Of a DNA stretch of 61,986 bases, positions 8,655 to 16,671 are shown piece after piece (the first letter of the stretch is position 1; every line of letters begins with the position of its first letter). The translations under genes and the position numbers were made by a program. The stretch comes from Bacillota bacterium (GTDB lineage Bacteria; Bacillota_A; Clostridia; Christensenellales; Aristaeellaceae), in contig JAEZSP010000039.1 of the NCBI GenBank assembly GCA_023421735.1, positions 1 to 61,986 on the forward strand, read 5' to 3'. The notes under the pieces are model-generated. The model made no database searches and was not told the DNA's origin. It saw only the letters and a list, made by a program, of their open reading frames with translations.

Positions 8655-8715
8655 TGCGCGTGAGAACGCGCGTAAATTCGTTTTGGGTGTCGCGCTGTCC
8701 GATCGGAGGCGCGAT

Positions 8716-9210
8716 TTGCGTATCAATATTCGGTTTCTCACAAAGGCGGCGGTCATCGCCGCACTCTATGCGGCGCTCACGTTGGCCTTTCAGCCCATCA
8801 GCTTCGGGCAGATCCAGTTCCGCATTGCGGAAGCACTCACGGCCCTTCCCCTGCTCATGCCGGAGGCGATCCCCGGGCTGTTCATCGGCTGTTTTCTCGC
8901 GAACCTGCTCGGCGGAGGCGTGCTCGTGGACGTCATTCTCGGTTCCCTCGCGACGCTCGCGGCGGCGCTTTTGACCCGCAAGTTCCGGAAAAAGCCGCTC
9001 GGCGCACTTTCCATGCCCGTCGTTCTGAACGGCCTCGTTGTCGGTCCCGTGGTGTATTTTTTCTACGTGATGGGCGAAGGCACTTACTCCTTCGCCGCCC
9101 TCGCGCTGACCTGTCTTTCAGTCGCGGTCGGCGAGGCGGTCGTGGTTTACTCGCTGGGGCTTGGTCTCTTTGGCGCACTGAAAAAGACGAACCTTCTAAA
9201 AAAGGTCTAA
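8716..9210 (+). CDS. queT: QueT, substrate-binding S component of a queuosine-precursor ECF transporter
   Basis: 164 aa from the TTG at 8716, chosen because GGAGG lies 6 nt upstream. The protein is very hydrophobic with about five membrane helices. It opens with KAAVIAALYAALTLAFQPISFGQIQFRIAEALTALP split by the family's conserved FR(I/V)AE segment, followed by PGLFIGCFLANLLGG. QueT binds preQ1/preQ0-type deazaguanines and works with the shared EcfAA'T energising module, not present here. The upstream preQ1 riboswitch independently supports the function. Its stop codon overlaps the stop of the convergent PHP gene. Confidence 0.92.
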   Translation: MRINIRFLTKAAVIAALYAALTLAFQPISFGQIQFRIAEALTALPLLMPEAIPGLFIGCFLANLLGGGVLVDVILGSLATLAAALLTRKFRKKPLGALSMPVVLNGLVVGPVVYFFYVMGEGTYSFAALALTCLSVAVGEAVVVYSLGLGLFGALKKTNLLKKV

Positions 9211-10085
9211 ATCCAGATCGGGGAAATCCACGCGCGGCGACCCATTTCGTCGATCACCTCGCAGCGGACGAATGTCTCCCCCTGCTCGAGATTGACATTG
9301 TACGCACCCCCCGTCAGGTTTTCACCGTTCAAGCAGCGCCCGCGCGTCCACGGCATGTTGGAATAAAACGCAATGCGGCTGACGGGCGTACATTCCACGC
9401 GATAGACGCCGGCGCGCTCGTCGTATTCCGCAAACTTGATCTCCGGACCCTGCGACGCATAGTATTCCCCGTGCCGCAGTGCGTCGAGGATATCCTCGGA
9501 CGTAAGTGCCGCCGCGCGCACCATGGTGAATCCGCTCCCGGGCTCCCCGGTATAAAAATGCGTATCGTCGGCGGCCATGAAGCCGAACAGCCGCCCGTGG
9601 TTGGCGCTGATGTCAAGCTGCGTGCCGGAATACGCGCGGTCATTGCCCCACGGGAAACCGGACACCGCGTTGAACACTTCCGCGCCGCACACGTCGCCCA
9701 ATTTCATCAGAACCTCTAGCGTGTTCATGGACCATGCGGGGTGCGCGAGGATCGCCGCGCCACCCATGCGGTTGATGCGCGCGATCGCATCGTTGGGACT
9801 GTCCGAACGGATGATGCGCGGATCGGCGCCGTCCGGCACAACCCCTACGATGTGAAGGGCCTGGTTGGGAATATCGAAGTCGTACTCGGCACCGCGCATG
9901 ACCAGCATGCCGTCATGCCGCGATTCCTCGTTCATGCGCCAGTGATCGGTCACGGCGAGAAAATCATAACCAAGCTCTTTATAGATGGCAAGACACCGTG
10001 CGTAACTTTCTTTCCCATCGCTGACGGTGGTATGTACGTGCATATTGCCCTTGTAATATTTCTGGGTCGCATCAATGAGTATCAC
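9207..10085 (-). CDS. PHP-domain phosphoesterase-like protein
   Basis: 292 aa. The N-terminal MHVHTTVSDGK motif (H16, H18) and AVTDHW (about 44-49) are the first metal-binding motifs of the PHP fold; AILAHPAWS (about 111-119) and AADDTHFY (about 170-177) supply later ligands. PHP enzymes hydrolyse phosphoesters with a di- or trinuclear metal centre; relatives include histidinol phosphatase and small-nucleotide phosphatases. No polymerase or exonuclease partner domain is present. The C-terminal 70 residues look like a beta domain. Start is a GTG with GGAGG 12 nt upstream, a longer gap than usual. It overlaps the CrtO-like gene and ends tail-to-tail on queT. Confidence 0.82.
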   Translation of the reverse strand: MILIDATQKYYKGNMHVHTTVSDGKESYARCLAIYKELGYDFLAVTDHWRMNEESRHDGMLVMRGAEYDFDIPNQALHIVGVVPDGADPRIIRSDSPNDAIARINRMGGAAILAHPAWSMNTLEVLMKLGDVCGAEVFNAVSGFPWGNDRAYSGTQLDISANHGRLFGFMAADDTHFYTGEPGSGFTMVRAAALTSEDILDALRHGEYYASQGPEIKFAEYDERAGVYRVECTPVSRIAFYSNMPWTRGRCLNGENLTGGAYNVNLEQGETFVRCEVIDEMGRRAWISPIWI

Positions 10086-10581
10086 GTGCTTTTCGTTCCT
10101 CCATTCGCCTTAGAATTTCGCGCAGGCGCGGCCTGTTATAACGCTGTATGATGACGAAGGACAGGTTCCCCACGCCATACGCGGTCCCGAGCATCGCGCC
10201 GACTGCGCCGCCCGACGCATAAGCGATGATGGGCGACACGATTGCGATCAGACCCCAATGGACAACCTCTGCCACGCACGTCTCGCGGATCAACCGCGCC
10301 ATGGCCTCCGGCGTCCGCGCAAGCGCGGCCTTTTTTTTCACCATGAAGGGCACAAACCGGCTCATATCCGGTACCCAGTCCTTCCACTTATGCACGCGCA
10401 CGCGGTCATATATTTTCCCCTTGTTCTCCCACGAAAAATCGCGGTATGGAAAGGCATCAAAATCAAACCACCTGCGCGGCAACGATTGCCCGATCGCAAA
10501 TGAAACCAGTCCGCCGACCGTCGCAATCAATACGACGTCGAGCAGAACGCCGGGCAAACCGCGAATCAGCCGCTTAAACAT
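10072..10581 (-). CDS. CrtO-like membrane acyltransferase family protein
   Basis: 169 aa from the ATG at 10581, which has GGGGGGTG 5 nt upstream. An N-terminal membrane helix (about 10-32) precedes the conserved segment FPYRDFSWENKGKIYDRV and KWKDWVPDMS, then RLIRETCVAEVVHW and one or two more hydrophobic stretches (about 103-140). This layout matches glycosyl-4,4'-diaponeurosporenoate acyltransferase (CrtO) homologues, which are common in Clostridia without staphyloxanthin genes, so the real substrate is probably another lipid or glycolipid. It overlaps the PHP gene start by 14 bp. Family match fairly secure, function not. Confidence 0.72.
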   Translation of the reverse strand: MFKRLIRGLPGVLLDVVLIATVGGLVSFAIGQSLPRRWFDFDAFPYRDFSWENKGKIYDRVRVHKWKDWVPDMSRFVPFMVKKKAALARTPEAMARLIRETCVAEVVHWGLIAIVSPIIAYASGGAVGAMLGTAYGVGNLSFVIIQRYNRPRLREILRRMEERKARDTH

Positions 10582-10702
10582 AAAGACACCCCCCATTTGA
10601 TCCGCAGGCTTTATTATAACACGGAAGACGCCCACGTGCATTGCTTTTCTCTCTGAAAAGCGTTAAAATATCCCCGGAATGACACAGGAGGAGTACAAAC
10701 AA

Positions 10703-11608
10703 ATGATGCAATGCGTACAGACCGGTTCGATCCTCGAAACATTCGGGATCGATGCGGGCTTTCGGATGATCCGAGATGCTGGCTTTCAAGGCGTGGACTT
10801 CAACATCGACCACACGCTCCCCTACGACGTCATCGCAGGCGGCGGTTCGGTACCGATCTATGACGCGGGTGAGGAGGCGCTGATCGACGCGATGCGCCCC
10901 TACAAGGAAGCCGCCGACCGACACGCAATCCGGATCGTGCAGATGCACGCGCCGTTCCCGAGCCTGGTCAAAAATGAGGCGGGCAACGCCTATGTCAGGA
11001 AGGCGATCATCGCCTGCATCCGCGCAGCGGCGTACTTTTCCTGCAAATATCTGATCGTACACCCGTTCTTCCTCGGCTACGCCGACAAACTCTCCCCCGA
11101 AGCCGAGTGGAATGCAAATATCGAGGGCTATTCCGCGCTCATCCCCGCCGCGAAAAAGTATGGCGTGACCATCTGCCTTGAAAACATGTTCTCCAGTCAC
11201 AACGGCAAAATTTACGCCGCCTGCTGTGCAGACATGGCAGAGGCAAACCGCTATATCGACCGCCTCAACGAAATCGCGGGTGAAAAGGTCTTCGCCTTTT
11301 GCCTCGACACCGGTCACGCACTCCTTGTCGGGAAGGACATCAGTCAGACGATTCGAGAACTCGGCCCCCGGCTTGAAACCCTGCACATCCACGACAACAA
11401 CGGCATGCAGGATCAGCACCTCTTCCCCTACATGGGCGTGCTCGACTGGGATCGCTTTATCAGCGGCCTCAAAGAAATAGGATACCAGGGCGACCTTTCC
11501 TTTGAAACCTTCAACGCCTTGAATGTCATTGACGACGCCCTCGCCGCCGAAGCACTCACATTCCTCGGCGCAATCGGACGGTTGTTCGCAAAGCGGATTG
11601 AAGGCTAG
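10703..11608 (+). CDS. Xylose-isomerase-like TIM-barrel sugar isomerase/epimerase
   Basis: 301 aa from the ATG at 10703, placed 9 nt after GGAGGAG; an in-frame ATG 24 bp upstream precedes that site. It belongs to the AP endonuclease 2/xylose isomerase-like superfamily: IRDAGFQGVDFNI near the start, VQMHAPFPS, YLIVHPFF, CLENMFSS (Glu ligand about 166), FCLDTGHALL (Asp/His ligands), LHIHDNNG and LSFETF. These glutamate, aspartate and histidine positions form the usual divalent metal site. Substrate cannot be read from sequence; sugars or inositol-type compounds are typical. It stands alone, followed by a 130-bp gap to the ylxM promoter. Confidence 0.85.
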   Translation: MMQCVQTGSILETFGIDAGFRMIRDAGFQGVDFNIDHTLPYDVIAGGGSVPIYDAGEEALIDAMRPYKEAADRHAIRIVQMHAPFPSLVKNEAGNAYVRKAIIACIRAAAYFSCKYLIVHPFFLGYADKLSPEAEWNANIEGYSALIPAAKKYGVTICLENMFSSHNGKIYAACCADMAEANRYIDRLNEIAGEKVFAFCLDTGHALLVGKDISQTIRELGPRLETLHIHDNNGMQDQHLFPYMGVLDWDRFISGLKEIGYQGDLSFETFNALNVIDDALAAEALTFLGAIGRLFAKRIEG

Positions 11609-11740
11609 CGAAGCGCACGTCAAGTCAGAGCCATCGCTTACCGAATTTCCGGGAGGTTTGGAGAGCCACAGCCCTTCATGTTCAATCATCCCGCTTACAG
11701 CGAAGTCGTCAGCGATTGCCTGCGCGTCAAGTATTTTAAC

Positions 11741-11770
11741 TTGACAAGACGGCCCTTTTTCAGGTATACT
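11741..11770 (+). promoter_or_regulatory. Promoter of the ylxM-ffh operon
   Basis: TTGACA at 11741-11746, 18-nt spacer, TATACT at 11765-11770, 34 bp upstream of the ylxM ATG. One of the best sigma-A matches in the window. Confidence 0.82.
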
Positions 11771-11803
11771 TTGTAAAGCTGATTGACTTTACGGAGGGGT
11801 TTC

Positions 11804-12154
11804 ATGGACGAGCTCGCGAAAAAAATCCGGCTCGCCCGGCTGATCGACTTTTACGGACCGCTCCTGACGGCGCACCGGCGGGAACTTTTGCGCATGTACT
11901 GTGAGGAGGACTTGTCGCTTGCCGAAATTGCGCAGGCGATGGGCGAGGCGGGAAAGCCGCTCACCCGACAGGGCGTTTATGACGCGGTCGCCAAGGCGGA
12001 AAAGCAGCTCACGGCGCTGGAAGCGCAGTTGGGGCTCATGAATCGATACGACAATCTGACCCGTGAGGCGGACGCCTGTCTGAAGGCGCTGGAAGCGGGC
12101 GAAACGGAACTGGCGAAGGCGGCGCTTCGGCGCATGAAAGAGATCGAGAGGTGA
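11804..12154 (+). CDS. ylxM: YlxM/p13-like helix-turn-helix protein
   Basis: 116 aa from the ATG at 11804, preceded by GGAGGGG. It matches the UPF0122/YlxM family: LIDFYGPLLTAHRRELLRMYCEEDLSL is the characteristic start, here followed by a sigma-4-like helix-turn-helix (LAEIAQAMGEAGKPLTRQGV) and a coiled-coil C-terminus. YlxM is nearly always encoded just before ffh and is thought to stimulate the signal recognition particle GTPase. It lies 4 bp before ffh in the same transcript. Confidence 0.9.
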   Translation: MDELAKKIRLARLIDFYGPLLTAHRRELLRMYCEEDLSLAEIAQAMGEAGKPLTRQGVYDAVAKAEKQLTALEAQLGLMNRYDNLTREADACLKALEAGETELAKAALRRMKEIER

Positions 12155-12158
12155 CACG

Positions 12159-13517
12159 ATGGCCTTTGAGGGACTGACCGACAAACTGCAAAACGCATTC
12201 AAGAAATTCTCCGGCAAGGGCAAACTCACCGAGGCGGACGTCAAGGAGGCACTCAAGGAAGTGCGTCTGGCGCTTCTCGAAGCGGACGTCAACTATAAAG
12301 TCGTCAAGGAATTTGTCAAAAAAGTCACCGAGCGTGCGGTAGGCGGGGATATCCTCACCTCCCTGACGCCCGGACAACAGGTGATCAAGATCGTCAACGA
12401 GGAGCTCACGAGTCTCATGGGCGGCGCGAACGCGCGGCTCACCCACTCCTCGAACCCGCCGACCATCTATATGCTCTGCGGCCTGCAGGGCGCAGGTAAG
12501 ACGACCATGGCGGCCAAACTCGGCAGCCTGATCAAAAAGGACAACAAAAAGCCCATGCTCGTGGCGTGTGACGTCTACCGCCCGGCGGCCATCAAGCAGC
12601 TGCAGGTCGTGGGTTCGCAGGCGGGTGTGGAAGTCTTCGAGCGTGGACAGGGAAATCCCGTCGAGATCGCGAAACAGGCGATTGAACACGCACGCTACTA
12701 CGGCTTTGATCCCGTCATCATCGATACCGCGGGTCGTCTACACATCGATGAGACGCTCATGCAGGAGCTGCGGGACATCAAATCGACCGTGAAACCGCAG
12801 GAAATCCTGCTCGTGGTCGACGCCATGACCGGCCAGGACGCGGTGACGGTCGCGGACACGTTCAACAGGGAACTGGGCGTGGACGGCGTGATCCTCACAA
12901 AGCTCGACGGCGATACGCGCGGCGGCGCAGCCATTTCGGTGCGCGCGGTGACCGGAAAGCCCATCAAGTTTGCGGGCATCGGCGAAAAGCTCAACGGCAT
13001 TGAACCCTTCCACCCGGATCGCATGGCGTCGCGCATCCTAGGCATGGGCGATATGATGAGCCTCATCGAAAAGGCGCAGGAATCCTTCGACGAGGATGCG
13101 GCGCAGGACTTGACGCGCAAGATGCGCACCAACTCCTTCAATCTCGAGGACTACCTCGAGCAAATGAAGCAGATGAGCAAAATGGGGTCCATCCGCGACG
13201 TTCTGAAGATGATCCCCGGCGTATCGGGCAAGATCAAGGACGAGGACATCGACGAGGATAAGATCACCCAGGCGCAGAAAAAGAACGAGGCGATCATCCT
13301 CTCCATGACGCGCATGGAGCGCAGAAACCCCGACATTCTAAACGCCAGTCGCAAGCGCCGGGTCGCCCGGGGCAGCGGCACCACGGTGCAGGAGATCAAC
13401 CTGCTCCTCAAGCAGTTCGATCAGGCGCGCGATATGATGAAGCAGTTCATGGGCGCGGGCAAGCGCGGCAAGATGCGCATGCCGTTCGGGAAATTCCGCC
13501 CGCCCTTCAATTCGTAA
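12159..13517 (+). CDS. ffh: Signal recognition particle protein Ffh (SRP54)
   Basis: 452 aa, full length. N domain 1-90, then the G domain with P-loop GLQGAGKTT (108-116), CDVYRPAAIKQL, DTAGR and TKLDGDTRGGAA. The C-terminal M domain (about 300-440) is methionine-rich (MKQMSKMGSIRDVLKMIPG; MTRMERRNPDILNASRKRR) and binds 4.5S/SRP RNA and signal peptides. Ffh targets nascent membrane and secreted proteins to FtsY. The SRP RNA gene is not in the window. Confidence 0.98.
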   Translation: MAFEGLTDKLQNAFKKFSGKGKLTEADVKEALKEVRLALLEADVNYKVVKEFVKKVTERAVGGDILTSLTPGQQVIKIVNEELTSLMGGANARLTHSSNPPTIYMLCGLQGAGKTTMAAKLGSLIKKDNKKPMLVACDVYRPAAIKQLQVVGSQAGVEVFERGQGNPVEIAKQAIEHARYYGFDPVIIDTAGRLHIDETLMQELRDIKSTVKPQEILLVVDAMTGQDAVTVADTFNRELGVDGVILTKLDGDTRGGAAISVRAVTGKPIKFAGIGEKLNGIEPFHPDRMASRILGMGDMMSLIEKAQESFDEDAAQDLTRKMRTNSFNLEDYLEQMKQMSKMGSIRDVLKMIPGVSGKIKDEDIDEDKITQAQKKNEAIILSMTRMERRNPDILNASRKRRVARGSGTTVQEINLLLKQFDQARDMMKQFMGAGKRGKMRMPFGKFRPPFNS

Positions 13518-13613
13518 AACTGCGGATTGCGCGCCGCCGGGAAAACCGAACGATCAACCGGTAATTTCGGGTCACCCCGTAATTATAGATACAACATTCA
13601 GGAGGAATTCCAA

Positions 13614-13853
13614 ATGGTCAAGATTCGTCTTAAGAGAATGGGCATGAAAAAGCTTCCCTTCTATCGCCTGGTGGTCACCGACAGCCGCAACGCGCGCGAC
13701 GGTCGGTTCATCGAAGAAATCGGGTATTACAACCCCCTCACGGAGCCGGTTGATCTGAAGATCGACGGCGATCGCGCCAAGTATTGGCTTTCCAACGGCG
13801 CGCAGCCGACGGATACCGTGCGAGGCCTTCTTAAGAAGGGCGGCGTCCTGTAA
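13614..13853 (+). CDS. rpsP: 30S ribosomal protein S16
   Basis: 79 aa from the ATG at 13614, 8 nt after AGGAGG. It begins [20 protein letters not shown] with the diagnostic [18 protein letters not shown] segment and ends [20 protein letters not shown]. It assembles early into the 30S body. A 96-bp gap follows ffh with no clear promoter; the khpA ATG directly abuts its TAA. Confidence 0.98.
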   Translation: MVKIRLKRMGMKKLPFYRLVVTDSRNARDGRFIEEIGYYNPLTEPVDLKIDGDRAKYWLSNGAQPTDTVRGLLKKGGVL

Positions 13854-14081
13854 ATGGTGGAACTGGTCAAATTCATCGCTCGGTCGTTGGTTGAAAAGCC
13901 CGATGCCGTGGACGTCCGCGAAGTTGAGGAAGCGGACAAGGTCACCATCGAGTTGCGCGTCGACCCGGACGACATGGGCAAGGTAATCGGTCGCCAGGGG
14001 CGCATCGCAAAGGCCATCCGCACGGTGGTCAAGGCGGCGTCCGCACGCAGCGAAAAGCCGGTCTTCGTGGAGATCGTGTAG
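13854..14081 (+). CDS. khpA: KhpA, KH-domain RNA-binding protein
   Basis: 75 aa, a single KH domain with the GxxG-type loop in VIGRQGRIAKAIRTVVKAA. KhpA (YlqC) typically pairs with KhpB/Jag and binds many RNAs; in Firmicutes it affects cell elongation. The start codon directly follows the rpsP stop, so translation is probably coupled. It is followed by a terminator. Confidence 0.95.
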   Translation: MVELVKFIARSLVEKPDAVDVREVEEADKVTIELRVDPDDMGKVIGRQGRIAKAIRTVVKAASARSEKPVFVEIV

Positions 14082-14091
14082 AAGAAAATCC

Positions 14092-14120
14092 GCCCGGCGC
14101 ACCATGTGCCGGGCTTTTTT
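14092..14120 (+). terminator. Intrinsic terminator after khpA
   Basis: A 10-bp stem (GCCCGGCGCA / TGTGCCGGGC, one G-U pair) with a CCA loop at 14092-14114, then six T. It lies within the 47-bp gap before the next gene and should stop part of the transcription from the ffh promoter. Confidence 0.85.
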
Positions 14121-14128
14121 ACGAGGCA

Positions 14129-14893
14129 ATGATGAAATTCGTCACCTTCAACATTCGCTATGATACCCCGCACGACGGAATCAACGCGTTTCCCCATCGC
14201 GCGGGCATGATCCTGCAAAAGATCGAATCGGAATGCCCGGATGTCGTTGCGTTTCAGGAATGCCGCCCGCACGTGTTTGATTTTCTGAAAAAGCATCTGC
14301 CCGATTATGAAATCGTGGGCTGCGGGCGCGGCGAACGCTATGACGACGAGCATAACCCGATCGCGCTTCGAAAGGATCTCTTTGAGCTGATCGGCCTCGA
14401 AACCGAGTGGCTCTCCCCCACCCCGGATGTGCCCGGCTCGCGCTATCGGGAACAATCCGACTGTCCGCGCATCGTGACGCGCGCAACGATTTTGCCGCTT
14501 CACAGCGCGACGCCGTTTTACGTGTTCAATACGCATCTTGACCATCGGTCGGAAACGGCGCGCGTTTTGGGCGCCGGGCGCGTCATCTCGCTCATGCGGG
14601 ATCGGCTCGCGCGGCGGGACATGCCGCTTATTTTAGCGGGTGACTTCAACGCAGATCCCGATGCGGATGCCGTGCGCGCATTCCTGGGAGACGATGTTTT
14701 GCGCCTCACCGACCACACGGACGGCCTTGCAAACAGCTATCACGGCTACGGGACGTCTTCACAGCCGCGCATCGATTATATCATGAGCCGCGGTTTCCGC
14801 ACATGTTCCCCGCTCGCCGTCTGGAACGACGAACGCGACGGGATCTTCCTGTCCGACCATTATCCCCTGTCAATCGAACTCGAAATGGAGTAA
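14129..14893 (+). CDS. Endonuclease/exonuclease/phosphatase (EEP) family hydrolase
   Basis: 254 aa, no signal peptide. EEP motifs in order: KFVTFNIRYDTP at the start, VVAFQECRPHVFDFL (Glu metal ligand), FNTHLDHRS, LAGDFNADPDA (Asp/Asn pair), RIDYIM and a terminal LSDHYPL (Asp-His pair). Members cleave phosphodiesters or phosphomonoesters in nucleic acids, sphingomyelin, inositol phosphates or small molecules; the substrate is not evident. It is wedged between khpA and rimM, an unusual insertion in a conserved operon, and sits 15 bp after a terminator, so it may be expressed by read-through. Confidence 0.88.
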   Translation: MMKFVTFNIRYDTPHDGINAFPHRAGMILQKIESECPDVVAFQECRPHVFDFLKKHLPDYEIVGCGRGERYDDEHNPIALRKDLFELIGLETEWLSPTPDVPGSRYREQSDCPRIVTRATILPLHSATPFYVFNTHLDHRSETARVLGAGRVISLMRDRLARRDMPLILAGDFNADPDADAVRAFLGDDVLRLTDHTDGLANSYHGYGTSSQPRIDYIMSRGFRTCSPLAVWNDERDGIFLSDHYPLSIELEME

Positions 14894-14896
14894 GCC

Positions 14897-15427
14897 ATGA
14901 AGCCTGAATACCTCATGATCGGCGAGATCACAAAGCCGCAGGGCGTGCGCGGTGAACTGAAGGTGCGCCCCATTACCGCCGACCCGTACCGATTCGAAGG
15001 CATGACCGAGGCATACGTCAAGCGCGGCGATGCCTACGAACTCGTACACTTTACGGTCAACCGCGTCACGGGCGACGCCGCGTATCTGAGCCTTGATGGC
15101 GTGGAAAACCGCGAAGACGCCGAAAAGCTGCGGGGCACGTTCCTCTATGTCGACCGCGCGCATGCCATCGAACTGACGGAGGACGAAACCTTTCTCTGCG
15201 ACCTCGTGGGTCTGAAGGGCATTGACGACGAAGGGCGCGCAATTGGCGTGCTGGCGGACGTACTGCAGCCCGGCGGCAACGACGTGTATGTCTTCAAGGG
15301 GCCGCGCGGCGAAGTTCTCGTCCCCGCACTCAAATCGGTCGTGAAAAGGGTCGACCTCGCCTCCGGCGTCATCGAGCTCGTCGCCGCGCGCATGGCCGAA
15401 GTGGCGGTGTACGAAGATGAAGATTAA
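14897..15427 (+). CDS. rimM: Ribosome maturation factor RimM
   Basis: 176 aa. The N-terminal RimM domain opens with MIGEITKPQGVRGELKVRP and the C-terminal PRC-barrel follows (LVGLKGIDDEGRAIGVLADV, GGNDVYVFKGPRGEVLVPAL). RimM binds S19 and helps mature the 3' domain of 16S rRNA. GGAG lies 6 nt before the ATG, 3 bp after the EEP gene. Its last 11 bp overlap trmD. Confidence 0.96.
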   Translation: MKPEYLMIGEITKPQGVRGELKVRPITADPYRFEGMTEAYVKRGDAYELVHFTVNRVTGDAAYLSLDGVENREDAEKLRGTFLYVDRAHAIELTEDETFLCDLVGLKGIDDEGRAIGVLADVLQPGGNDVYVFKGPRGEVLVPALKSVVKRVDLASGVIELVAARMAEVAVYEDED

Positions 15428-16175
15428 GGTCTTCACCATCTTCCCGGAAATGCTCCGGCCGATGCTCGCGGAATCGATCCTCGGTCGCGCCATCGGGGCC
15501 GGGCACATCACGGTCGAACTGATCGACATCCGCCCGTACGCCGAAAACAAACACAAAAACACGGACGATTATCCGTTTGGCGGCGGCGCGGGCATGGTGA
15601 TGCTCGCGCAGCCCATCGTCTCCGCGTTCGAGGCAAACACGTCCCCGGAGTTTTCCGGGCGGCGCATCTATATGTCCCCGCGCGGACGCAGACTCGATCA
15701 AACGATCGTCGAAGAATTATCTCAATGCGGCGATCTCATGATCCTGTGCGGCCATTATGAGGGAGTCGACCAGCGCGCGCTCGATCTGTGCATTGATGAA
15801 GAACTCTCCATCGGCGATTATGTGCTGACCGGCGGCGAACTCGCGGCGCTGGTTCTCATCGATGCCGTTTCGCGGCTCATCCCCGGCGTTCTGGGCGCTG
15901 CGGAATCCTCCGAAGACGAGAGCTTCACCATGGGTCTTCTCGAATACCCTCAATACACCCGGCCTCGCACGTTCCGCGACCTCGAAGCCCCGGACGTGCT
16001 GCTTTCCGGTCATCACGCCAATATCCGCAAGTGGCAGCGCGAACAGGCGCTTGCCATCACATACAAAAACCGCCCCGACCTTCTCGAAACCGCGGAACTG
16101 ACAAAGGCGGAGCGGGTGTACTTGGAAGCATTGCGCCAGGAAACGCTGCCGTCCGCGTCCCCGGACAAGGATTGA
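15417..16175 (+). CDS. trmD: tRNA (guanine37-N1)-methyltransferase TrmD
   Basis: 252 aa. SPOUT-class trefoil-knot enzyme: MKIKVFTIFPEMLRPML start, YPFGGGAGMVM, LILCGHYEGVD-type segment (LMILCGHYEGVDQRALDL), SIGDYVLTGGELAAL and PQYTRP. It methylates G37 next to the anticodon, preventing +1 frameshifting. It overlaps rimM by 11 bp. The gene that normally follows, rplS (L19), is absent here; the operon ends instead at an inverted repeat. Confidence 0.97.
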   Translation: MKIKVFTIFPEMLRPMLAESILGRAIGAGHITVELIDIRPYAENKHKNTDDYPFGGGAGMVMLAQPIVSAFEANTSPEFSGRRIYMSPRGRRLDQTIVEELSQCGDLMILCGHYEGVDQRALDLCIDEELSIGDYVLTGGELAALVLIDAVSRLIPGVLGAAESSEDESFTMGLLEYPQYTRPRTFRDLEAPDVLLSGHHANIRKWQREQALAITYKNRPDLLETAELTKAERVYLEALRQETLPSASPDKD

Positions 16176-16284
16176 CGTTCCTGTGCGTCCCTTTCCGGGG
16201 CGGGTCAAGCGCATCTGTGCGGTTCATCGATACAGGATCACGCTCCGCCCACCCACTCGCCCTTTGGTCCTCCCAGATAATCAT

Positions 16285-16318
16285 TTGCCCGTCCGGGATT
16301 GAACACCCGGACGGGCAA
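16285..16318. terminator. 13-bp perfect inverted repeat between convergent genes
   Basis: TTGCCCGTCCGGG (16285-16297) and CCCGGACGGGCAA (16306-16318) with an 8-nt loop, between trmD and the convergent kdgF-like gene. No long T-run follows on either strand, but the position suggests a bidirectional terminator. The remainder of 16176-16338 shows nothing else. Confidence 0.55.
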
Positions 16319-16338
16319 TGTCATACCATGGGCACAGG

Positions 16339-16671
16339 TCAGACCAAGAAGTCCTCCCGCTGTGGTGAAAACACATCGAGTACCGCACCGGCTTCGAGGC
16401 ACCGCGTGCCGTGCGCGACGTTTGACGCAAACGTAATGGTATCACCCGGGCGAACGACGACGGACGCACCATCGATGTTGAACTCAAACGCACCGGAAAC
16501 GACATAAGTGCTCTGCACATGCGGATGCGTGTGGACAGGGCCGACACCGCCCTCCTCAAAGGAGACCTCGACGACCATCATCTCTGGCGTGCGGCTCAAA
16601 ACCCTGCGCGTGAGGCCCCCGCCCAAGTCCTGCGGGGCGGCGTCCGCGTACTTGACGACATTCGCTCTCAT
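16339..16671 (-). CDS. KdgF-like cupin
   Basis: 110 aa single-domain cupin. Metal-binding motif 1 is HTHPHVQSTYVVSGAFEF and motif 2 is VVVRPGDTITFASNVAHG. The last residues FSPQREDFL are typical of KdgF, which opens the ring of unsaturated uronates from pectin or alginate to 5-keto-4-deoxyuronate. Its ATG overlaps the uxaC stop (ATGA), tying it to uronate catabolism. KdgF is therefore the best guess; a generic sugar-binding cupin is the alternative. Confidence 0.75.
   Translation of the reverse strand: MRANVVKYADAAPQDLGGGLTRRVLSRTPEMMVVEVSFEEGGVGPVHTHPHVQSTYVVSGAFEFNIDGASVVVRPGDTITFASNVAHGTRCLEAGAVLDVFSPQREDFLV

Noticed and set aside
10574..11689. A 371-codon open frame on the minus strand
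   Set aside because: Antisense shadow of the TIM-barrel isomerase; no start signals.
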